A stretch of 64,000 nucleotides of DNA, taken from Pseudomonadota bacterium (GTDB lineage Bacteria; Pseudomonadota; Alphaproteobacteria; Rhizobiales; Xanthobacteraceae). The stretch covers positions 31,846 to 95,845 of the forward strand of contig JAFECJ010000014.1 of assembly GCA_018242205.1 (NCBI GenBank), read 5' to 3'. The position numbers were made by a program, and so were the translations under genes. Under the pieces are notes generated by a model, which was given only the letters and a program-made list of their open reading frames with translations, was not told the origin of the DNA and did not search any database. This document shows, piece by piece, positions 1 through 8,878 of this stretch. Numbering within the stretch: position 1 is the stretch's first letter; each line of letters starts with the position of its first letter.

Positions 1-1485
1 CTTCTGCTTCAACAGCCATTGCGTCGCGCGTTCGAGCGAGTCGACAGCTTCGGTGAGCCGCGCCGCGGTGTCGCCGAAGGCCGGCGCATTGCTGGCCTTC
101 ACCTGATCGACAGTCTTGCGCAAGGACGCGATATAGCCGGCGACGGTGTTGCCATTGTCGAGCGGCACCTTGCGGGTGACGAGATCGATCGCCTGGATGC
201 CGTTGGTGCCTTCATAGATCGCGGCAATGCGGGCATCGCGATAGTGCTGCGCGGCGCCGGTCTCCTCGATGAAGCCCATGCCGCCATGCACCTGTACGCC
301 GAGCGAGGCGACCTCGATGCCGATGTCGGTCGAGAAAGCTTTCGCGACCGGGGTGAGCAGCGAGGCGAGTTCATGCGCCTTCTGTCGCGCGCCTTCATCC
401 TTGGCGCGGATCGAGCGATCGAGCGCGACGCCGGTGGCATAGGAGATGGCGCGCGCCGCGCCGGTGAGGCCGCGCATGGTGAGCAGCATGCGCTTGACGT
501 CCGGATAATCGATGATCGCCTTGCCCATCTGCTTGCGCTCGCGCGCATAGGCCCAGGCCTGTTGCAGCGCGCGGTCGGCAATGGCGACGCCCTGCAGCGC
601 CACCGCGAGGCGGGCGCGGTTCATCATCGTGAACATGCAGAGCATGCCCTTGTGTTCTTGCCCGATCAGCCAGCCAATGGCGCCGCCCTTGTCGCCATAG
701 ACCATGGTGCAGGTCGGCGAGGCGTGGATGCCCATCTTGTGTTCGATCGAATGCGCGCGCACGTCGTTGCGCGAGCCGTCGGGCATGAACTTCGGCACGA
801 GGAAAAGCGAAATGCCCTTGGTGCCCGGGGGGGCATCGGGCAGGCGGGCGAGCACGAAGTGGATGATGTTGTCGGTGAGGTCGTGCTCGCCGTAGGTGAT
901 GAAGATCTTCGAGCCGGTGATGCGGTAGGTACCGTCCGATGCACGCTCGGCCTTGGTGCGCAGCGCGCCGACATCGGAGCCGGCCTGCGGCTCGGTGAGC
1001 TGCATCGTGCCCATCCACTCGCCGCTGATCAGCTTTTCCAGATATTGCTGCTTGAGCGCGTCGCTGCCATAGGCGTGCAGCGCGTCGACCGCGGCCATGG
1101 TCAGCACCGGGCCGATGCCGAAGGCCATCGACGCCGCGTTCCACATCTCGATGCAGGCGGCGTTGACCGCGTGCGGCAGTTCCTGACCGCCGAAATCGGC
1201 AGGGGAGGCGAGCCCGTTCCAGCCGGCGGCGGCCCAGGCGGTGTAGGCCTCCTTCCAGCCTGGAGGCGTGGTGACGTTGCCGTCCTTGAACGGTGTGCCG
1301 AACTTGTCGCCGACCGCGTTAAGCGGCGCGATCACGTCGGAGGCGAATTTGCCGGCCTCCTCAATCACACTATCCACGGTCGCCTCGTCGAGGTCGCCAT
1401 AGAGGCCCTCGTCAAGGGCGGCTTTCAGGCCGGCGGCGTGTTTGAGGGCGAAGGCGATGTCGGCAACGGGGGCGCGGTATGTCAT
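1..1485 (-). CDS. Acyl-CoA dehydrogenase, C-terminus cut by window edge
   Basis: FAD-dependent alpha,beta-dehydrogenation of an acyl-CoA thioester. The frame is open from ATG at 1485-1483 to base 1, giving 495 codons with no stop, so the C-terminus lies outside the window. The start reads MTYRAPVADIAF. Visible family features are the mid-domain stretch with TMQLTEPQAGSDVG and ITGSKIFIT, and the C-terminal all-helical segment with YEGTNGIQ, whose Glu near residue 425 is in the usual catalytic-base position. Family members of this type (long ACADs with an extra C-terminal domain) are about 590 residues, so roughly 95 residues are probably missing. It is separated from the catabolic island by the tRNA and is not obviously part of it. 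The acyl substrate cannot be told from sequence. Confidence 0.92.
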   Translation of the reverse strand, partial: MTYRAPVADIAFALKHAAGLKAALDEGLYGDLDEATVDSVIEEAGKFASDVIAPLNAVGDKFGTPFKDGNVTTPPGWKEAYTAWAAAGWNGLASPADFGGQELPHAVNAACIEMWNAASMAFGIGPVLTMAAVDALHAYGSDALKQQYLEKLISGEWMGTMQLTEPQAGSDVGALRTKAERASDGTYRITGSKIFITYGEHDLTDNIIHFVLARLPDAPPGTKGISLFLVPKFMPDGSRNDVRAHSIEHKMGIHASPTCTMVYGDKGGAIGWLIGQEHKGMLCMFTMMNRARLAVALQGVAIADRALQQAWAYARERKQMGKAIIDYPDVKRMLLTMRGLTGAARAISYATGVALDRSIRAKDEGARQKAHELASLLTPVAKAFSTDIGIEVASLGVQVHGGMGFIEETGAAQHYRDARIAAIYEGTNGIQAIDLVTRKVPLDNGNTVAGYIASLRKTVDQVKASNAPAFGDTAARLTEAVDSLERATQWLLKQK

Positions 1486-1654
1486 GGCGGCAATCTAGCC
1501 GGGCCGGCGGCCGGGCGGAAGCCGGGCGAAACGTCGTTGAGGATCAAGGGGCTAGATCGTATTGCGGATACCGGGCGGCATCGCTATGGTCCGCGCGTTC
1601 ATGGCCGGCGGTCATGGGAGCTCTCGGCTGAATTCATGACCGAGAGTCATGTGT

Positions 1655-1729
1655 TGGGGCGTAGCCAAGCGGTAAGGCAGCGGATTTTGATTCCGCCATT
1701 CGGAGGTTCGATCCCTCCCGCCCCAGCCA
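1655..1729 (+). tRNA. tRNA-Gln (anticodon TTG), CCA encoded
   Basis: A complete cloverleaf can be drawn. The acceptor stem TGGGGCG (1655-1661) pairs with CGCCCCA (1719-1725), the discriminator is G1726 and CCA is encoded at 1727-1729. The anticodon stem is GCGGA/TCCGC with loop TTTTGAT, giving anticodon TTG. The T arm is GGAGG-TTCGATC-CCTCC. A weak promoter candidate, TTGAGG (1537-1542) with a 17-base spacer to TATTGC (1560-1565), lies about 90 bases upstream. The gene is the left neighbour of the catabolic island, but I found no duplicated 3'-end that would mark an integration site. Confidence 0.97.
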
Positions 1730-2205
1730 CGGCCAGGCGGTTTCCGCAAAGGCTGAGATCCGAACCCTTTGATTGCCGTCATCAAGCAGAATGTCGATGT
1801 GCCAACGAATTTGCCGCCGGCTCACACAGGTTCGGGAGCGGGTTGATCTTCTGCATCGGCAATAGCGCCGCGCCGAGATCGACAACAGGCCCCAAGAACG
1901 CTTCCTTGCGGGTCGAATGCAAGGTCGCCCCGAGAATTCCGGCCCCGAGCCGACATCGACAGGACCGGGGAGAAGGGCCCTACGGCCCGGCAATCGACAG
2001 GCTCGGTTGGCGCCAGCCTCGCCGCTGGTCTTAGACGAGCCGCATCCCTGGTCGGCCGCCTGCCCACACATACCGGGATACTTGCACCCCGCGCAGAATT
2101 AGTTTACATATAAAGTAATATGAGATCGGGTGCTGAGGCTTCGGGCGGGCTAACGGACCTCATGAACTTCTGTTCGTTAACTCATACAGGCAATGGGAGG
2201 GTTTC
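1730..2205. other. Intergenic region between tRNA-Gln and TRAP operon
   Basis: About 475 bases without a convincing gene. The only clear content is at the right end: operator-like site O1 at 2097-2120 and a possible promoter with TTGCAC (2082-2087), a 17-base spacer and TACATA (2105-2110), so the operator covers the -10 box. Open frames here on both strands have no family character, and the minus-strand one is the well-known false protein read through a tRNA. Confidence 0.6.
2097..2120 (+). promoter_or_regulatory. O1 operator-like site, TRAP operon
   Basis: Imperfect 24-base palindrome of the form AATTA-n-TTTA-nn-T-n-TAAAG-n-AA. It overlaps the candidate -10 box of the TRAP operon and lies about 85 bases before the dctP-like start. 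Four copies occur in the window (2097, 13823, 22932, 29375), with 14 of 24 positions identical in all. Repressor control, probably by a MarR protein of the island, is inference. Confidence 0.6.
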
Positions 2206-3174
2206 ATGCGCAAAGTCGTTGCGGTGGCTGCGCTTACGTCAATCGTATTTGCGAGCGCGGCCACAGCGCAGGAGGTCACCCTGCGCGCGGTCACGTCATT
2301 TGCCGAAAAAACCACCATGTCGCTCGGTTTCGAGCGCTTCATCGAGCGGGTGAACGAGGCCGGCAAGGGCGTCATCCACATCAACTACATCGGCGGACCC
2401 AAGGCGATGCCGCCGTTCGAGATCGGCAATGCGCTCAAGAACGGCGTCGTCGATATCGCCAATGTCACTGGCGCGTTCTACACCAATGTGATGCCGGAGG
2501 CGGACGCCTGGAAGCTGCGGCAAGTGTCGATGGCGGAAGTGCGCAAGAATGGCGGCTTCGACTACATGTCGAAGCTCTATGCGCAGAAGATGAATGCGGT
2601 GTTCCTCGCGACGCTGACCGGTGACACGCCGTTCCACCTCTATCTGAACAAGAAAATCTCCAGTCCGGACCTGACCGGTCTCAAGCTGCGCATCACGCCG
2701 GTCTATCGTGACTTCTTTCAAGCGCTGGGCGCGACGGTGGTGCAGACGGCACCGGGCGAGGTCTACACGGCGCTCGAGCGCGGCGTTGTTGACGGCTACG
2801 GCTGGCCGATCACCGGCATCTTCGACCTCGGCTGGCAGGAGAAGACCAAGTATCGCGTCGATCCCGGTTTCTACACGGTGGAAGTGTCGATCCTGGTCAA
2901 CAAGACCACCTGGGACAAGCTGACGGCGCAGCAGAAGGGCATTCTGCAGAAGGCGGCCGAGCAAGGCGAACAGGAAGGCATCGGCAACTTCGCCAAGTTG
3001 AATGCCGAAGACACGGCACGCCAGGCAAAGGTCGGGATCGAAGCCATCACGTTCGACGCGGCTTCGAGCAAGCGCTTCGTTGACAAGGCCTACGAGGCCG
3101 GATGGGCTGGCGTTATCCGCCAGAGTCCCGAGCACGGGCCTAAGCTTCGCAGCTTCTTCGCTAAGCCCAACTGA
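2206..3174 (+). CDS. TRAP transporter substrate-binding protein (DctP family)
   Basis: Periplasmic solute receptor that hands an organic acid to a TRAP permease. The 322-residue protein begins with a signal peptide (residues 1-21, cut after ATA/TAQ). It has the DctP family core: the stretch DLTGLKLRITP around residue 162 holds the Arg that binds the substrate carboxylate in this family, followed by the typical segment TAPGEVYTALERGVVDG. It is the first gene of a dctP-dctQ-dctM unit preceded by operator O1, so the ligand is probably the acid that the island degrades. An unusual 184-base gap separates it from the small permease gene. Ligand identity is unknown. Confidence 0.93.
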   Translation: MRKVVAVAALTSIVFASAATAQEVTLRAVTSFAEKTTMSLGFERFIERVNEAGKGVIHINYIGGPKAMPPFEIGNALKNGVVDIANVTGAFYTNVMPEADAWKLRQVSMAEVRKNGGFDYMSKLYAQKMNAVFLATLTGDTPFHLYLNKKISSPDLTGLKLRITPVYRDFFQALGATVVQTAPGEVYTALERGVVDGYGWPITGIFDLGWQEKTKYRVDPGFYTVEVSILVNKTTWDKLTAQQKGILQKAAEQGEQEGIGNFAKLNAEDTARQAKVGIEAITFDAASSKRFVDKAYEAGWAGVIRQSPEHGPKLRSFFAKPN

Positions 3175-3358
3175 AGTCTCGTGGTGCGGCCGCTTGCCGA
3201 TCTCGGGCCGTCTCGAGATCGGCATGGACGGCACAAGCGGCGAGAGCCGACCTGCAAAAGGAATCCGGGCAAAGTTGCCGACTGCGATTTTACGGGATGG
3301 TTCGCCGTTGCGGACGATGATCGCGGCGGTGGAGCGCGAGACCTGATTGGTGGAGGGA

Positions 3359-3877
3359 ATGGTGCAGCAGCTTTCGGATTGGTATGGCCGTCTGCTCGAC
3401 GGCATGCTGGCGCTGGCCTGCATTTTGCTCCTCGGCATGACGTTCCTCACTGGCTTCGACGTGCTCCTGCGCAATGTCGATCTCGGTGGCATCCCGCCAA
3501 GCAACGAGCTGTCCGAATACGGTCTCTATCTTACCACCATCCTGGCGGCGCCGGGCTTGCTGCGGCGCGGCCAGCACATCCGTGTCGATATCGTTCTGCA
3601 GGTGTTGCCGCCGCGCGTGGCGTGGTTCCTCGAATGGGTCGGCGACATCGTCGGTATCGTCTGCTGCATCTGCTTCGTCTGGTACGGCGTCATCGTCACG
3701 TCGGCGAGCTACGCGGCCGGATCGGTGTCGATCAAGACGCTGGTGCTGCCGGAATGGTGGATCTTCGTGCCCATGCCGGTCTGCTTCCTGATGCTGGCGG
3801 TCGAGTTCATTTTCCGCATGCGCTCCCTGGCGTTTTCGGAACACGCGCCGCGCGCCGACGCGACGTCTGCCTCTTGA
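3359..3877 (+). CDS. TRAP transporter small permease (DctQ family)
   Basis: Small membrane subunit of a TRAP transporter, about 172 residues with four predicted membrane helices (roughly residues 15-40, 50-70, 88-110 and 128-150) and the family segment in which a polar helix carries NELSEYGLYLTTILAAPGLLRRGQHIRVD. The ATG at 3359 is immediately preceded by GGAGGG, which is very close for a ribosome site. The in-frame GTG at 3362 or TTG at 3347 are alternatives, so the first few residues are uncertain. The large permease gene follows after 14 bases, and the two should be co-translated with it. Confidence 0.88.
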   Translation: MVQQLSDWYGRLLDGMLALACILLLGMTFLTGFDVLLRNVDLGGIPPSNELSEYGLYLTTILAAPGLLRRGQHIRVDIVLQVLPPRVAWFLEWVGDIVGIVCCICFVWYGVIVTSASYAAGSVSIKTLVLPEWWIFVPMPVCFLMLAVEFIFRMRSLAFSEHAPRADATSAS

Positions 3878-3891
3878 GAGGATAAATCGAG

Positions 3892-5208
3892 ATGATGTCG
3901 TGGCAGTCTGCGGCGCTGTTGCTCCTCGGTGGCTCGACTGTGCTCCTCTTCATGGGCATTCCGGTCGCCTTCACCTTTGTCGCGGTCAATATCATCGGTG
4001 CTTGGCTGTATCTCGGCGGCGCCGTCGGCATCGAGCAACTGGTGCGCAACAGCGTTCTGGCGGTATCCAATTTTTCGCTCACGCCGATCCCGCTGTTTGT
4101 GCTGATGGGCGAAATACTTTTTCACACGGGACTCGCCCTGAAGGTCATCGAAGGTATCGAGCGCTTGATCAAACAGGTGCCCGGCCGGCTCGCTGTCGTC
4201 GCCGTAGTTGCCGGCACGGTGTTTTCCGCGATCTCCGGTTCGACCATCGCCACGACGGCCATGCTCGGCTCGCTGATGCTGCCGGTGATGCTGTCGCGCG
4301 GCTATAACCCGGTGATGGCGACGGGGCCGATCATGGCGATCGGCGCCGTGGACATGCTGATCCCGCCGTCGGCACTGACGGTGCTGCTCGGTTCGCTCTC
4401 GGGCATTTCGATTTCGAAACTCCTGATCGGCGGCGTCCTGCCGGGTCTTATCCTCAGCGTCGCCTTCGTCGGCTACATCGTCGTGCGGGTGATGCTCAAT
4501 CCCAGCTTGGCGCCGGCGTCGCCGATCGAGGAGCGGCATGGCTGGGCAAAATATGAGCTTCTGGTGCTGTATGTGATCCCGCTGATCTCGATCTTCGTGG
4601 TCGTGGTCGGGGCCATGTCCGGCGGCCTGGCGACGCCGACCGAATCCGCCGCGCTGGGCGCCATCGCCACCATGGCGCTTGCCGCGGCGTACCGCGTGCT
4701 GACGATGAAGGTGCTGATGGCCTCGCTGAAAGGGACAATGATCATCTCCGCCATGATCCTTTTCATCATCCTCGGGGCGACGACCTTCTCGCAGATACTG
4801 AGCTTCTCCGGCGCGACGGAGGGTATCGTCGCCGGCATCATGGGGCAGGGGCTGTCGCCGGCCATGATTCTCGCCGGGATGCTGCTGCTGCTGATCTTTC
4901 TCGGGGTCTTCGTCGATCAGGTCAGCATGATGCTGATTACCCTCCCGGTGTTCATGCCGATCGTGCAGCGGCTCGATCTCGATCTGATCTGGTTTGGCGT
5001 GCTTTACCTGATCTGCATGCAGCTTGGCCTGCTGCTGCCCCCGCACGGCATGCTGCTCATGACCATGCGCGGTGTCGCGCCGCCGCAGGTGAGTATGACC
5101 CACATCTTCCGCGCCGTCGTGCCCTACATCATCATGAGTCTCGTTCTGCTCGGCCTCATTCTGGCGGTGCCGCAAGTGGCCACCTGGCTGCCGGCGCTGC
5201 TCGGATGA
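3892..5208 (+). CDS. TRAP transporter large permease (DctM family)
   Basis: The 12-or-so-helix membrane subunit that couples sodium flow to uptake of the bound organic acid. The protein has 438 residues, the usual length. Characteristic stretches are GIPVAFTFV near the N-terminus, PLFVLMGEILFHTG, the conserved FSAISGSTIATTAMLGS loop, and MLIPPSALTVLLG. It ends the TRAP unit. No terminator hairpin with a T-run was seen behind it; the next promoter (5278-5306) lies in the following 116-base gap. Confidence 0.94.
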   Translation: MMSWQSAALLLLGGSTVLLFMGIPVAFTFVAVNIIGAWLYLGGAVGIEQLVRNSVLAVSNFSLTPIPLFVLMGEILFHTGLALKVIEGIERLIKQVPGRLAVVAVVAGTVFSAISGSTIATTAMLGSLMLPVMLSRGYNPVMATGPIMAIGAVDMLIPPSALTVLLGSLSGISISKLLIGGVLPGLILSVAFVGYIVVRVMLNPSLAPASPIEERHGWAKYELLVLYVIPLISIFVVVVGAMSGGLATPTESAALGAIATMALAAAYRVLTMKVLMASLKGTMIISAMILFIILGATTFSQILSFSGATEGIVAGIMGQGLSPAMILAGMLLLLIFLGVFVDQVSMMLITLPVFMPIVQRLDLDLIWFGVLYLICMQLGLLLPPHGMLLMTMRGVAPPQVSMTHIFRAVVPYIIMSLVLLGLILAVPQVATWLPALLG

Positions 5209-5277
5209 GGGCGCGGCCCGGCGCCGACATTTCGAACCGAAGGCGCCGGTTCCGGTCCCGCTGGGCCCTAAAGGCGT

Positions 5278-5306
5278 TTGACTTTTAAGATGCTATAGGT
5301 CTAAAT
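5278..5306 (+). promoter_or_regulatory. Promoter with O2 operator-like site, Rieske operon
   Basis: TTGACT (5278-5283), a 17-base spacer and CTAAAT (5301-5306) form a good sigma70-type promoter. The O2 site ATAGGTCTAA (5295-5304, reverse of TTAGACCTAT) overlaps the -10 box. A further inverted repeat, ATGC-ATTA-GCAT (5309-5320), lies just before the start codon. Related O2 sites occur at 17965 and 20675. Binding by a MarR protein is inference. Confidence 0.55.
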
Positions 5307-5324
5307 GTATGCATTAGCATATAT

Positions 5325-6290
5325 ATGGGCCTGGCACGGATGGCTGCCGAAACTCTCCGGTTCAAGGTGCAGGCGTCGTCCGCGGAAACGCAGGCGGTCC
5401 GCAGCATCGTGCTTGCGCCGGAGGGCGGCAGCGCCCCGGCCTGGGAGGCCGGCGCCCATGTCCGCGTTGCGCTGCCCGGCGGCGGCAGCCGTCCTTACTC
5501 CTTGATGGCGCTGCCCGGGTTGCCGGAGGGGCATTATGCCCTCGGCGTGCTCCGCGAGGAGGCGAGCACCGGCGGTTCGCGTTTCATGCATTCGTTGAAG
5601 GCCGGCGACGTCGTTGGTTTGTCGCCGCCGGCCAATAATTTCAAGCTGCATGATGACGGACTGCCGGCCGTGCTTTTTGCCGGCGGCATTGGAGTGACGC
5701 CGATCCTGTCGATGGCGGTGGAGCTGGAGCGGCGCGGAATGCCGTACCGTCTGCACTATGCGGGCCGCATGGAAGCAAGCCTCGCCTTCGTGGCGCAACT
5801 GCGTGCGATATGCGCGGATCGGCTGTCGCTTCATTACGACAATGACGCCTCGCGCCTGGACATTGCTGCGGCCCTTAATGCCGCACCGCGGGATGCGCAT
5901 GTTTACGTTTGCGGGCCCAAGGGCATGATCGAAGCGGTCAAGGCGGAAGCCATCCGCCGCGGCTTCGGAGCCGACCGCCTTCACTACGAACTGTTCACCG
6001 CGGAGCCTTCGACCGACGCCAACCGCGCCTTTGAAGTCGAATTGCGATCGAGCGGTCAGGTCATCGAGGTGGCCCCCGATCAAACCATCATCCAGGCACT
6101 CGAGCAGGCCGGCATCGAAGTGCTGTATGATTGTCAGCGCGGCGACTGCGGCATTTGTCAATGCGCCGTCATCGAGGGAATTCCGGACCATCGTGATGTT
6201 ATTCTCAGCGACGATGAGAAGGCGTCGAATAAGGTAATGCAGATCTGTGTGTCCCGCGCCAAATCGGCGCGGATTGTGCTCGATCTTTAG
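5325..6290 (+). CDS. Rieske oxygenase reductase, FMN/NAD(P)H with C-terminal [2Fe-2S] (phthalate dioxygenase reductase type)
   Basis: Electron-transfer component that passes NAD(P)H electrons through flavin and a plant-type [2Fe-2S] cluster to the oxygenase. In 321 residues the order is flavin-binding barrel with RPYS at 57-60, nucleotide domain with GGIGVTP at 120-126 and CGPKGMIEA near 196, and C-terminal ferredoxin domain with cluster cysteines C270, C275, C278 and C308. This order is that of phthalate dioxygenase reductase and VanB, so no separate ferredoxin gene is needed, and none is present. It is the first gene of reductase-alpha-beta-SDR. The ATG at 5325 has no clear ribosome site; the ATG at 5340 (MAAETLRF) is a possible alternative start. 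Confidence 0.92.
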   Translation: MGLARMAAETLRFKVQASSAETQAVRSIVLAPEGGSAPAWEAGAHVRVALPGGGSRPYSLMALPGLPEGHYALGVLREEASTGGSRFMHSLKAGDVVGLSPPANNFKLHDDGLPAVLFAGGIGVTPILSMAVELERRGMPYRLHYAGRMEASLAFVAQLRAICADRLSLHYDNDASRLDIAAALNAAPRDAHVYVCGPKGMIEAVKAEAIRRGFGADRLHYELFTAEPSTDANRAFEVELRSSGQVIEVAPDQTIIQALEQAGIEVLYDCQRGDCGICQCAVIEGIPDHRDVILSDDEKASNKVMQICVSRAKSARIVLDL

Positions 6291-6301
6291 GGAGGTACAT
6301 C

Positions 6302-7642
6302 GTGGGCGCCTACCGAAGCAACATCGATGCCATTCGTGCGCTGGTGAGGGATTCCGAAGTTCACCGCGACGTTTATATCGACCCCGAGGTGTTCGATCTG
6401 GAAATGGAGCACCTGTTTCCCAATAGCTGGATCTATATCGGCCACGCCAGTCAGATCTCGAAGCCCGGCGACTTCATCACCGCCAATATCGGCCGGCAAC
6501 CGGTGTTCGCAGTGCGGCACAGCGATGGAAACGTCCATGTCCTGTTCAATCGCTGTCCGCATAAGGGCGTCAAGATCGCGTCGGAGGCCTGCGGCAACAC
6601 CGGCAAATTCTTCCGCTGCCCGTATCACGCGTGGTCGTTCAAGACCGACGGTTCGCTGCTCGCGATACCCCTCAAGAAGGGCTATGAATCGACCGGCTTC
6701 GACGGCAGCCAGGCGAGCCGTGGTCTAACTCCAGTCAAGCACGTCAAGATCTACCGCGATTTCATCTTCGCGAAGCTGAATGACGGCGGCCTGTCGTTCG
6801 AGGATTATTTCGGCGAAAGCCTTTCAACCATCGACAACATGGTCGATCGCTCTCCTGAGGGAAAGCTCGCCATCCAAGCGGCGCCGATCCGCTACATGCA
6901 CACCTGCAATTGGAAGATGCTGGTCGAGAACCAGACCGACACCTGCCACCCGATGGTTGCGCACGAGAGTTCGGCCGGGACCGCCGTCAAAGTCTGGACG
7001 CGCGAGAAGGGCGACTCGACCGAAACGCCGATGGCGGTCCAGCTCTATGCACCGTTCATGAGCCCGTACGAGTTCTACGAAAAATCCGGCATACGGATCT
7101 GGCCGAACGGCCACGGCCATACCGGCGTGTCGAACTCGATCCACTCCGACTACTCGCAGATCCCGGGGTATCTGGACAAGATGATCGCCGCCTACGGCGA
7201 GAAACGGGCCAAGGAGATTTTGGACGAAACCCGTCACAACACGATCTATTTCCCCAACATCATGGTGAAGGGGCCTGTGCAGATTGTGCGCAACTTTATC
7301 CCGATCGCCGTCGACAAGACGCTGGTCGAAAGCTGGGTCTTCCGCCTCGTCGGCGCGCCGGACATGCTTTACGAACGCGCCTTGATGTACAACCGGTTCA
7401 TCAATGCGCCGACATCGATCGTCGGTCACGACGATCTCGAAATGTACGAGCGGGCCCAGGAAGGCCTTCGTTCGAACGGCAATCAATGGGTCAATCTGCA
7501 GCGGCTTTATGAAGGCGGCGAGAAGCTGGACGTCACGGAAGTGATCAACGGCACCTCCGAGCGCCAGATGCGGAATCAATTTCACGCTTGGGTCAAATTC
7601 ATGACCCAGGACATGAGCGAGCGCGCCGAGGTTGCCGAATGA
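6302..7642 (+). CDS. Rieske non-haem iron oxygenase, alpha subunit
   Basis: Catalytic subunit of an aromatic-ring oxygenase. GTG start with a good GGGAGG ribosome site. The 446-residue protein has the Rieske motif C85-P-H87 and C106-P-Y-H109, and the mononuclear iron site D213-x2-H216-x4-H221, with D377 or D378 as likely third ligand. All metal ligands are intact. The neighbours supply its reductase and beta subunit. The family covers benzoate-, salicylate-, anthranilate- and indoleacetate-type enzymes. From the rest of the island I favour an indole-ring or amino/hydroxy-benzoate substrate, but the primary sequence does not decide this. Confidence 0.94.
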   Translation: MGAYRSNIDAIRALVRDSEVHRDVYIDPEVFDLEMEHLFPNSWIYIGHASQISKPGDFITANIGRQPVFAVRHSDGNVHVLFNRCPHKGVKIASEACGNTGKFFRCPYHAWSFKTDGSLLAIPLKKGYESTGFDGSQASRGLTPVKHVKIYRDFIFAKLNDGGLSFEDYFGESLSTIDNMVDRSPEGKLAIQAAPIRYMHTCNWKMLVENQTDTCHPMVAHESSAGTAVKVWTREKGDSTETPMAVQLYAPFMSPYEFYEKSGIRIWPNGHGHTGVSNSIHSDYSQIPGYLDKMIAAYGEKRAKEILDETRHNTIYFPNIMVKGPVQIVRNFIPIAVDKTLVESWVFRLVGAPDMLYERALMYNRFINAPTSIVGHDDLEMYERAQEGLRSNGNQWVNLQRLYEGGEKLDVTEVINGTSERQMRNQFHAWVKFMTQDMSERAEVAE

Positions 7643-8112
7643 ACGAGAAAGTCATCGCCGATTTCATCTATGAAGAGGCCCGGCAGCTCGACGCCATGCA
7701 ATGGAACGCCTGGCTCGGCATGTTCCATCCAGAGGCGCGCTACTGGGTGCCGCTCGAGTGGCAGCAGCAGGATCCCGTTCTGCAGCCCTCGTTGATGTAC
7801 GAGGATCTCCTGCTGTTGAAGGTCCGCGTCGAACGGCTCTCGGGCGAGCGCACCTTCAGCCAGAAGCCGAAGAGCCGCTGCCACCATCTGCTGCAGGCGC
7901 CGCATATCGTCGAATGCAATGCCGAGACCGGCGTCTTCAAAGCCCGGACCTCATTCTTTTATACCGAGACCCGCGGCGATACGCTGGAGCGGTACTCCGG
8001 CTGGGCATCGCACGAGCTTGTTGCGGTCGATGGCGAATTGAAGATCAAGCTCAAGCGCATCGACCTCATCAATTTCGATGCGCCGTTCGGCAACATCCAG
8101 CTCTTCATGTAG
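7639..8112 (+). CDS. Aromatic-ring oxygenase beta subunit
   Basis: Small structural subunit (157 residues, SnoaL/NTF2-like fold) of the alpha3beta3 oxygenase. Its ATG overlaps the alpha stop codon in ATGA, a sign of translational coupling. Family features are the N-terminal helix DFIYEEARQLDAMQWNAWLGMFHPEARYWVPLEW and the segment KSRCHHLLQAPHI. Length and position match beta subunits of benzoate/anthranilate-type oxygenases. Confidence 0.92.
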   Translation: MNEKVIADFIYEEARQLDAMQWNAWLGMFHPEARYWVPLEWQQQDPVLQPSLMYEDLLLLKVRVERLSGERTFSQKPKSRCHHLLQAPHIVECNAETGVFKARTSFFYTETRGDTLERYSGWASHELVAVDGELKIKLKRIDLINFDAPFGNIQLFM

Positions 8113-8121
8113 GGCATCATA

Positions 8122-8859
8122 TTGCAAAGCGGTAAGCACGTTACCCTCATCACGGGCGGGAACTCCGGCATCGGCGAAGCTCTGGCCAGGCGCTTGCTCG
8201 CCAGGGGCGAGCCGGTGGTATCGGTCGGGCTTGCCAAGCCCGCATGGACGCACGAACTACTGACGGCCTATGAAGTCGATCTGACCAAGATCGATGAAAC
8301 GCGGGCGCGCGCTGCCGAAATTTGCGAGCGACACCCGGTGGACCGGCTCGTCCATAATGCCGGCATGATCCTGCCGAACCGTCTGCCGCAGGCCAGAGCG
8401 GAAGACATCCTCACTTTGGCACAGCTTCATCTCGGCGCGCCGATGATCCTCACCCAGGCGGCGCTCAAGGGCATGCAGGAGCGGGCCTTCGGCCGCATCG
8501 TCTTCGTCAGTTCGCGTGCGGCGATGGGTATGCCGTCGCGGTCGGCCTATTCGTCGACCAAGTCCGGCGTGCACGGTCTGGCGCGGACTTGGGCGCTCGA
8601 ACTCGCGCCGAGCGGCATCACCGTGAATGTCGTGGCGCCGGGACCGGTGCTGACCGACAACTTCTGGGGCATTGTGCCGAAGGGGTCGGAGCTGCAGGAC
8701 AATATCGCGCGGACGGTTCCTGTCGGCCGGATCGGCTTGCCGGACGACATCGCGAATGCCGTCGAATTTTTTCTGAGTGACGCTTCGAGCTTCGTCACCG
8801 GCCAAGTGATATTCGTCTGCGGTGGCTCGAGCCTGGGCAGCAGTCTCGTTCCGCCATGA
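8122..8859 (+). CDS. Short-chain dehydrogenase/reductase
   Basis: NAD(P)-dependent oxidoreductase of the classical SDR family, 245 residues. It has the cofactor motif TGGNSGIG (11-18), HNAG (78-81) and the catalytic S130-Y143-x3-K147. The start is a TTG nine bases after the beta-subunit stop, with AGGGC upstream. As last gene of the oxygenase operon it most likely oxidises a cis-dihydrodiol or another hydroxylated product of the oxygenase. This role follows from position, not from a specific sequence signature. Confidence 0.85.
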   Translation: MQSGKHVTLITGGNSGIGEALARRLLARGEPVVSVGLAKPAWTHELLTAYEVDLTKIDETRARAAEICERHPVDRLVHNAGMILPNRLPQARAEDILTLAQLHLGAPMILTQAALKGMQERAFGRIVFVSSRAAMGMPSRSAYSSTKSGVHGLARTWALELAPSGITVNVVAPGPVLTDNFWGIVPKGSELQDNIARTVPVGRIGLPDDIANAVEFFLSDASSFVTGQVIFVCGGSSLGSSLVPP

Positions 8860-8878
8860 TATCGCGCCGAGGCGCGTG

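Noticed and set aside
19..2034. Long plus-strand frame (671 codons)
   Set aside because: It is antisense to the acyl-CoA dehydrogenase and the tRNA, has no family character, and arises from GC-rich codon structure.
1634..2071. Minus-strand frame containing GREGSNLRMAESKSAALPLGYAP
   Set aside because: This is the well-known false protein made by translating the antisense of a tRNA gene.
1655..2205. tRNA-Gln as attachment site of an integrated island
   Set aside because: No integrase gene and no second copy of the tRNA 3' end seen in the window.
3709..5175. Minus-strand frame of 488 codons, rich in His, Asp, Gln
   Set aside because: Antisense shadow of the TRAP permease genes.
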